Shown piece after piece: positions 29,089 through 33,409 of a stretch of 33,409 bases of DNA. The stretch is from positions 1-33,409 of the forward strand of contig JBLIOL010000014.1 of NCBI GenBank assembly GCA_047639615.1, written 5' to 3'. The translations under genes and the position numbers were made by a program. Below the pieces are notes generated by a model. It was not told the origin of the DNA. It did not search any database and saw only the letters and a program-made list of their open reading frames with translations. How positions within the stretch are numbered: the stretch's first letter is position 1; every line of letters starts with the position of its first letter. The stretch is from CAYWNK01 sp047639615 (GTDB lineage Bacteria > Planctomycetota > UBA1135 > GCA-002686595).

Positions 29089-31236
29089 TCAGGGGGTGAA
29101 GGTCACCGCCAGGGCGTCGGATAGGTTGCTGGTGATGCCCGGGTTCGAGTCGCGGTAGAAGTTCTGGAAGAACCAGGTCTGGCCCGCGACGATGCCGCCC
29201 ATGAGCGGTGTGGGCAGATCGTTCAGATCGATCGTGACCATGGAGTTACCGGTCAGACCGGCGTTCGTTACCTGACCCGGTCCGCGGTAACGCGCCAGAG
29301 CGCCGCCTAGGCACAGGTTGCCCTGGCCGATGACGTTCGGGATGAAGCCCGTGCCGCTGCCGATCACGAAGTAGTTGAAGATGCTATTCGGCAGCACCGT
29401 CGGCAGGTCGAAGCACTCCAGGGTGAAGTTGTTGGCCGACACGCTGGTGGAGCCGGAGGCCGACATGCGCGCGGGCATGCCCGTGGAGTTGGGGTTGGCC
29501 GCGCAGTAGCGCACGCCGAGTCCGCCGCAGGGGTTGGGCGCGCCGGGCGTGTCGACCACCAGGGCGTCCTTGTGGCCGGCTAGCCAGTTGCCGCCGCTGG
29601 GGCACTTGACCAGGTGCGCGGGTGCGCCGAGCATGCCCGGGCCGACGGTGGTGCCGGTGTAGATGTGGCCGCCGATTAGGAAGTTAGGATCGTCGATGAA
29701 GCCCACCGCGTCGAGCACGCTGGTCCAGGGCATGCTGTCGAGCACGCCGTCGTTGTTCACATCAAGGTCCTGGCCGAGCACGCCCGTGAACTCGCGCACC
29801 AGCATGTGGGTCACGTTGTTGTCGTTCTCGAAGTGGATGTCGGCGATCAGGTCCGGCGCGCCCAGGCTGAAGGTGCCTTCGGCGGCGACGAACAGGCCGC
29901 TAGCTCCGAATCCACGGCCGCTCAGGTCGAGGGCCATCTCCACCACGCCCGAGGGATCGGTGAAGCCGAAGTCGCCGAGTACCACATACCAAACGCCCTC
30001 GAGGGAGCCGCTGCCGCTGAGCTCGAAGTACTCCTCCACGTCCGTGCCAGGACTGTCGGTGCGAATCTCGGAGAGCAGCGCGTCGAAGGTCGGCGGCGGG
30101 CAGTCGTTGGCCTGGCCAGGCGTGTCTTCCAAGCCATTGAGATCGGCCGGACCCACGCGCCAACCGGTGGGGCAGAGGATCGCCAAGGAGGCCACGCCCA
30201 TGCCGTCGGGCCCTACGATATTTGGGCTGTAGACCGGACCGAAGCCGAGGGGTCCTTGGAAGCCGAGGCTGTCCACCAGCACGCTCCAAGGCGTGAGCTC
30301 GAGGATCCCGTCGTCGTTGTTGTCGAGGTCGTCGCCGAGCATGCCGGTGAAGTCCGCCAGCAGCATGTGCGTGACGGAGTCTGTGTCGTCGAAGTCGAGC
30401 ACGGTTACCAGGTCGGGCGCACCCAGGCTGAAGCTAGCTTCCGCCGCCAAGAGGAATCCGCTGCCGGGGATGGAGAGGCTCGAGAGGTCCGTGATGTGTT
30501 GCACGTCGCCCGTGCTCGAGAGCACTACGTAGGAGAGGCCAGCCAAGGAACCGGAGCCCGCCAATTCGAAGTACTCGTTGGCGTCGATGCCCGGCTCGGC
30601 GATGCGCACTTCCGAGAGCTCCGCGTCATAGCTCGGCAGGCAGCTGACCGGCGTGTAACTACCCGGGCTGCCCAGGTCGCCGCCCACGGATTGCACGCTG
30701 CCGTGGGCGTCGCCCAAGTCGGCCAGGGCCCAGTCGTAGATGTTGTTCGTTCCGAGAGTTTCTGTGCAGCCCAAGCCGGACTTGCCCAGGGTGCGGATCG
30801 TGCCGGGGAAGGCCTCGTCCCCGTAGATGATGAAGTCGTGCAAGCCGCCGAGGTCATTGAAGAGCACCACGGCATCGTTACGGCTGAAGCGCGTCAGGGT
30901 CACGTTTTGCATCAGGCTCACGCCCGACAGGTTCCAGTCGGCTGCGAAGCTGCTGATGAGGACCTCCGTGATGATCACCGACTGGCCCGGCTGGATCAGA
31001 CCCAGCGGCGTCAGGTCGATGTCGAAGGGCAGGGCTAGCTCATCCGCCAAGCTCCAGCCGGTCAGGTCCACGGCCGAGGCGCCCAGGTTGGTGAGCTCTA
31101 CGAACTCGCCGCCTACACCGCTGTACATGAACTCGGTGATGCGGATCTGGGGAGTGCCCGCGCCGTGCAGGGCACTGACGGGGTTCGTTGTGGCGAACAG
31201 GGCGAGGAGGGCGGAGGCTGCTAGACGTCGGTACAT
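29089..31236 (-). CDS. Large secreted protein with a lamin-tail domain, two internal repeats and the shared C-terminal module
   Basis: This 715-residue protein starts with a signal peptide (MYRRLAASALLALFATTNPV). It continues with a lamin-tail domain (ITEFMYSGVGGEFVELTNLG followed by DLTGWSLADE, about residues 30-180), a domain usually seen in extracellular nucleases and surface proteins. Two repeats of about 180 residues follow, each with a LSEVRIAEPGIDANEYFELA-type opening (second copy LSEIRTDSPGTDVEEYFELS), a SFSLGAPDL motif and an acidic DNNDDG or DVNNDG loop that may bind calcium. The end has the module shared with the gene at 27677 (RYCAANPNSTG, GNLCLGG, TWFFQNFYRD). No nuclease motif is seen. 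The role is probably structural, in the envelope or an exported matrix. Confidence 0.8.
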   Translation of the reverse strand: MYRRLAASALLALFATTNPVSALHGAGTPQIRITEFMYSGVGGEFVELTNLGASAVDLTGWSLADELALPFDIDLTPLGLIQPGQSVIITEVLISSFAADWNLSGVSLMQNVTLTRFSRNDAVVLFNDLGGLHDFIIYGDEAFPGTIRTLGKSGLGCTETLGTNNIYDWALADLGDAHGSVQSVGGDLGSPGSYTPVSCLPSYDAELSEVRIAEPGIDANEYFELAGSGSLAGLSYVVLSSTGDVQHITDLSSLSIPGSGFLLAAEASFSLGAPDLVTVLDFDDTDSVTHMLLADFTGMLGDDLDNNDDGILELTPWSVLVDSLGFQGPLGFGPVYSPNIVGPDGMGVASLAILCPTGWRVGPADLNGLEDTPGQANDCPPPTFDALLSEIRTDSPGTDVEEYFELSGSGSLEGVWYVVLGDFGFTDPSGVVEMALDLSGRGFGASGLFVAAEGTFSLGAPDLIADIHFENDNNVTHMLVREFTGVLGQDLDVNNDGVLDSMPWTSVLDAVGFIDDPNFLIGGHIYTGTTVGPGMLGAPAHLVKCPSGGNWLAGHKDALVVDTPGAPNPCGGLGVRYCAANPNSTGMPARMSASGSTSVSANNFTLECFDLPTVLPNSIFNYFVIGSGTGFIPNVIGQGNLCLGGALARYRGPGQVTNAGLTGNSMVTIDLNDLPTPLMGGIVAGQTWFFQNFYRDSNPGITSNLSDALAVTFTP

Positions 31237-31317
31237 GGGAGAGAATCCGTAGCTTGGAGAGGCTCCGCAAAGGATAGCCCGCCCCGGGCCATCGGTCGTG
31301 GGCTACTCTTCATGTGC

Positions 31318-33409
31318 ATGCTCCTGATACGCCAAATGACTGCTCCCCTGGCCGCTCTCCTGCTGGTTGGACCCGTACTGGCCCAATCCATCGAGGTCGA
31401 TGGCGAGGATCATTGGCTCGCCGGTGGTCAAACCGGGATTCCTTCTGTCTCGAACGGGGACCGCCTAGGAAGTTCTGTGGTCGGCATTGGTGACCTGGAT
31501 GGAGACGGATTTTTGGACTTCGCTCTTGGCGCTCCGGGCGACGACGACGGCGGCCGCGATCGTGGCGCCGTTTGGATCCGTTTCGGCGGCCCGAACCCGA
31601 GCACGACCAAGCTCTCCGATCTGGCCGGCAGCTTCAGCGGCACGCTCTTCGACGGCGACCGCTTTGGCTTTTCCCTGGCCAATGTGGGGGACCTGGATGG
31701 TGACGGCCGCGACGAACTCGCCGTGGGCCAACCGGGCCGCACGGACACGGGCGCCGGCTGGCCCATGGCTGCTGCTACGAACATAGGCGGCGGCATCCCC
31801 GGCGGCTTCGAGCCCAGCGGCTGCGCCTGGCACGCGGGCCTCGAGCGCCTGGTGGTCGTCGACGACGGTGGCCTGATGGCTTTGATCACGGCCGATGGTC
31901 AGGTGACCGGTCTGTTTGTGGTCGGCGGCGACCTGGAAGCCGTCTGCGTCTCGGACCCCACCAGCACCATCGTGCACGTGGGCCGCGAAGAGCCCGCCGA
32001 AGTGGTCGCCTTCGACCTCTCCACCGGCAGCATCGTCGGCCTCTCCTACGATCTCACTCCGTGGATGAATGGCTTGGGTCAAGGACTCGAAGCCATGACC
32101 TTCGTAGACGGCGTCTTCTACGCCGGCTTGCAACGCACGGGCCAGATCTACCGCTTCACCTTCGGCGCGAACGGCGCCGTCACGCACCTAGGCACCCTGC
32201 CGCCCATCAGCGGCCGCGACGATATTTCGGGCCTGCACTACTCGCCTGAATCCGGCCTGCTCTACGCGCTCTACGATCCGGACGACCTGCTGGTGGAAGC
32301 CACCTTGGACGGCGTCCTGCGCCGCGCCCGGCTCTTGCCCCTGGGCGAGCAAGAAGGCATCGCACTCTTGCCCCATTGCCCGGCCCCCGGCGGGCGCCTG
32401 ATGATCGCCGAGGACCTAGGCCCCATATCGCGCTTCGACGACTTCCCCGCTGGTTGCGACACCAGCGGCGAACTCTGGGGCCGCGGCTCGGTTTGGATCC
32501 TCTTCCTGGAAGCCGACGGCAGCGTGCGCACCCAACTGCGCCTCGGCCACGGCTCCGGCGGCATGCCCGCCGCGCTGGCCGCCGGCGACGCCTTCGGCTT
32601 CAGTCTCGCCGCCGCTGGTGACCTCGACGGCAACGGCACCCCCGAGCTCTTCGTGGGCGCGCCCCATGACGACGGCGGCGCGGGCATCTGGTCCCAACGT
32701 GGCGCCGTTTGGAGCCTCTCCCTCAACACTGACGGCAGCGCTGCCAGCGCCACGCGCTTGAGCCCCGGCAGCGCCGGCATCCCCGGTGCCCTCAGCAACC
32801 AAAGCGCCTTCGGAGCCGGCCTCGCCACCCCGGGCGATTGGGATGGCAACGGCATGGGGGACTTGGTCGTCTCCGCCCCCGGCGCCAGCGGCGGCGGCAA
32901 CGCCCGCGGCGAACTCTGGAGCCTCTCCCTAAGCAGCCCGAGCCAAGCCCAAGCCGTCAGCCGCATCCACTCCAGCCTCGGCGGCGGCCCCTCCGTTCTC
33001 GATGGCGCCGCCCTTGGCTCCGGCCTGGCCGCAGCTCCGAGCTCTGCCCTCGGCGGTGCCCCGGCCCTAGTCGCCGGCGCGCAATCGGCCACGGGCGGCG
33101 AGCTCTGGCTCCTAGGCCTAGACGCTGGCGGCGCCGCTCAAGAAGCGCACCTGATCGCCGCCGGCAGCGCCGGTTTCACGGGTCCCACCGCCCCCGGCGA
33201 CACCTTCGGCCGCAGCTTCGCCATAGCTGGCGACCTCGACAGCGACGGCCTCCCCGACCTGCTCGTCGGCGCCCCCGGCGACGACACCAGCGGCCCGGAC
33301 GAGGGCGCCCTCTGGCGCCTCGACCTCGACCGTCAAGGCCTAGGCACCAACTCCTGCTTCGGCGACGGCCCTTGCCCTTGCGGCAACAACGCCCCCGCCC
33401 CCGGCGGCT
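31318..33409 (+). CDS. Secreted FG-GAP protein with a nested SdiA-regulated-like domain (runs off the window)
   Basis: The frame is open to the window edge (697 codons seen). A signal peptide (MTAPLAALLLVGPVLAQS, after upstream ATGs at 31312 and 31318) precedes FG-GAP repeats with VGDLDGDGRDELAVGQP and DLDGNGTPELFVGAP calcium-loop motifs. Between about residues 146 and 380 a different domain interrupts the second repeat. It has EPSGCAWHAGLERLVVVDDG, GLEAMTFVDGVFYAGLQR and QEGIALLP, which resemble the SdiA-regulated/YjiK-like propeller. The interrupted FG-GAP repeat resumes at RGSVWILFLEADGSV. More FG-GAP repeats follow, then CFGDGPCPCGNNAPAPGG, the start of the Cys-rich module found in the protein at 23361. 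The gene diverges from the lamin-tail gene. Confidence 0.75.
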   Translation, partial: MLLIRQMTAPLAALLLVGPVLAQSIEVDGEDHWLAGGQTGIPSVSNGDRLGSSVVGIGDLDGDGFLDFALGAPGDDDGGRDRGAVWIRFGGPNPSTTKLSDLAGSFSGTLFDGDRFGFSLANVGDLDGDGRDELAVGQPGRTDTGAGWPMAAATNIGGGIPGGFEPSGCAWHAGLERLVVVDDGGLMALITADGQVTGLFVVGGDLEAVCVSDPTSTIVHVGREEPAEVVAFDLSTGSIVGLSYDLTPWMNGLGQGLEAMTFVDGVFYAGLQRTGQIYRFTFGANGAVTHLGTLPPISGRDDISGLHYSPESGLLYALYDPDDLLVEATLDGVLRRARLLPLGEQEGIALLPHCPAPGGRLMIAEDLGPISRFDDFPAGCDTSGELWGRGSVWILFLEADGSVRTQLRLGHGSGGMPAALAAGDAFGFSLAAAGDLDGNGTPELFVGAPHDDGGAGIWSQRGAVWSLSLNTDGSAASATRLSPGSAGIPGALSNQSAFGAGLATPGDWDGNGMGDLVVSAPGASGGGNARGELWSLSLSSPSQAQAVSRIHSSLGGGPSVLDGAALGSGLAAAPSSALGGAPALVAGAQSATGGELWLLGLDAGGAAQEAHLIAAGSAGFTGPTAPGDTFGRSFAIAGDLDSDGLPDLLVGAPGDDTSGPDEGALWRLDLDRQGLGTNSCFGDGPCPCGNNAPAPGG

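Noticed and set aside
29806..31038. Open frame of 410 codons on the plus strand
   Set aside because: It is antisense to the lamin-tail protein, has no recognisable domain, and has biased composition from the complementary strand.
1..33409. CRISPR arrays, tRNA or rRNA genes, integrase or insertion-sequence transposase genes
   Set aside because: No regularly spaced repeats, no tRNA-like T-loop/acceptor patterns, no rRNA-like sequence and no transposase or recombinase motifs were seen by eye on either strand.

Overview
This is a GC-rich, densely coded bacterial chromosome segment with no rRNA, tRNA or CRISPR array visible. The organism looks like a member of the Planctomycetota, or a close relative, with a Gram-negative type envelope. 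The evidence is a DUF1080 (3-keto-disaccharide hydrolase-like) protein, several large secreted FG-GAP or lamin-tail proteins that share a Cys/Gly-rich C-terminal module, and a set of lipid A and heptose genes (lpxK, an LpxL-like acyltransferase, hldE, a GT9 glycosyltransferase, a WaaP-like kinase). The assignment rests on gene content only.

Layout. 1-3317: the tail of an unknown gene, an aldehyde ferredoxin oxidoreductase homologue with a fused C-terminal MoaD/ThiS-like domain ending in Gly-Gly, and a GT9 glycosyltransferase. 3318-3525: an 11-bp inverted repeat and a possible gene remnant. 3526-6775: a small membrane protein converging on a minus-strand operon (GlpA/GlpD-like FAD oxidoreductase, DegT/StrS aminotransferase, small membrane protein). 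6776-7129: non-coding, with a large imperfect palindrome whose relative lies at 26.5 kb. 7130-12674: a minus-strand operon of a secreted M28/PSMA-like peptidase and two half-ABC exporters that form a predicted heterodimer with one degenerate ATP site. 12741-13955: a HAD phosphatase fused to a P-loop kinase-like domain. 14053-19726: an envelope gene run (omega-like RNA polymerase subunit, lpxK, LpxL-like, an uncharacterised conserved protein, hldE, TauE-like permease), mostly joined by 4-base stop/start overlaps.

19733-22358 holds two adjacent glutamate dehydrogenase paralogues. The first transcribed is canonical. The second has lost the catalytic lysine and a glutamate-binding lysine. A WaaP-like kinase is divergent from them. 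23361-31236 is an accessory-looking region: a seven-repeat FG-GAP protein, a two-gene nucleotidyltransferase module bounded by 98-bp near-identical direct repeats derived from the 3' end of the FG-GAP gene, a second palindromic repeat, a DUF1080 protein, a small secreted protein, an AUH-type enoyl-CoA hydratase and a lamin-tail protein. The window ends inside another FG-GAP protein with a different propeller-like domain nested within one of its repeats.

The strongest candidates for something undescribed are the repeat-bounded nucleotidyltransferase pair with its promoter/operator (24933-26486), the catalytic/pseudoenzyme GDH pair (19733-22358), the AOR-MoaD fusion (82-2196), and the nested-propeller secreted protein (31318-33409).
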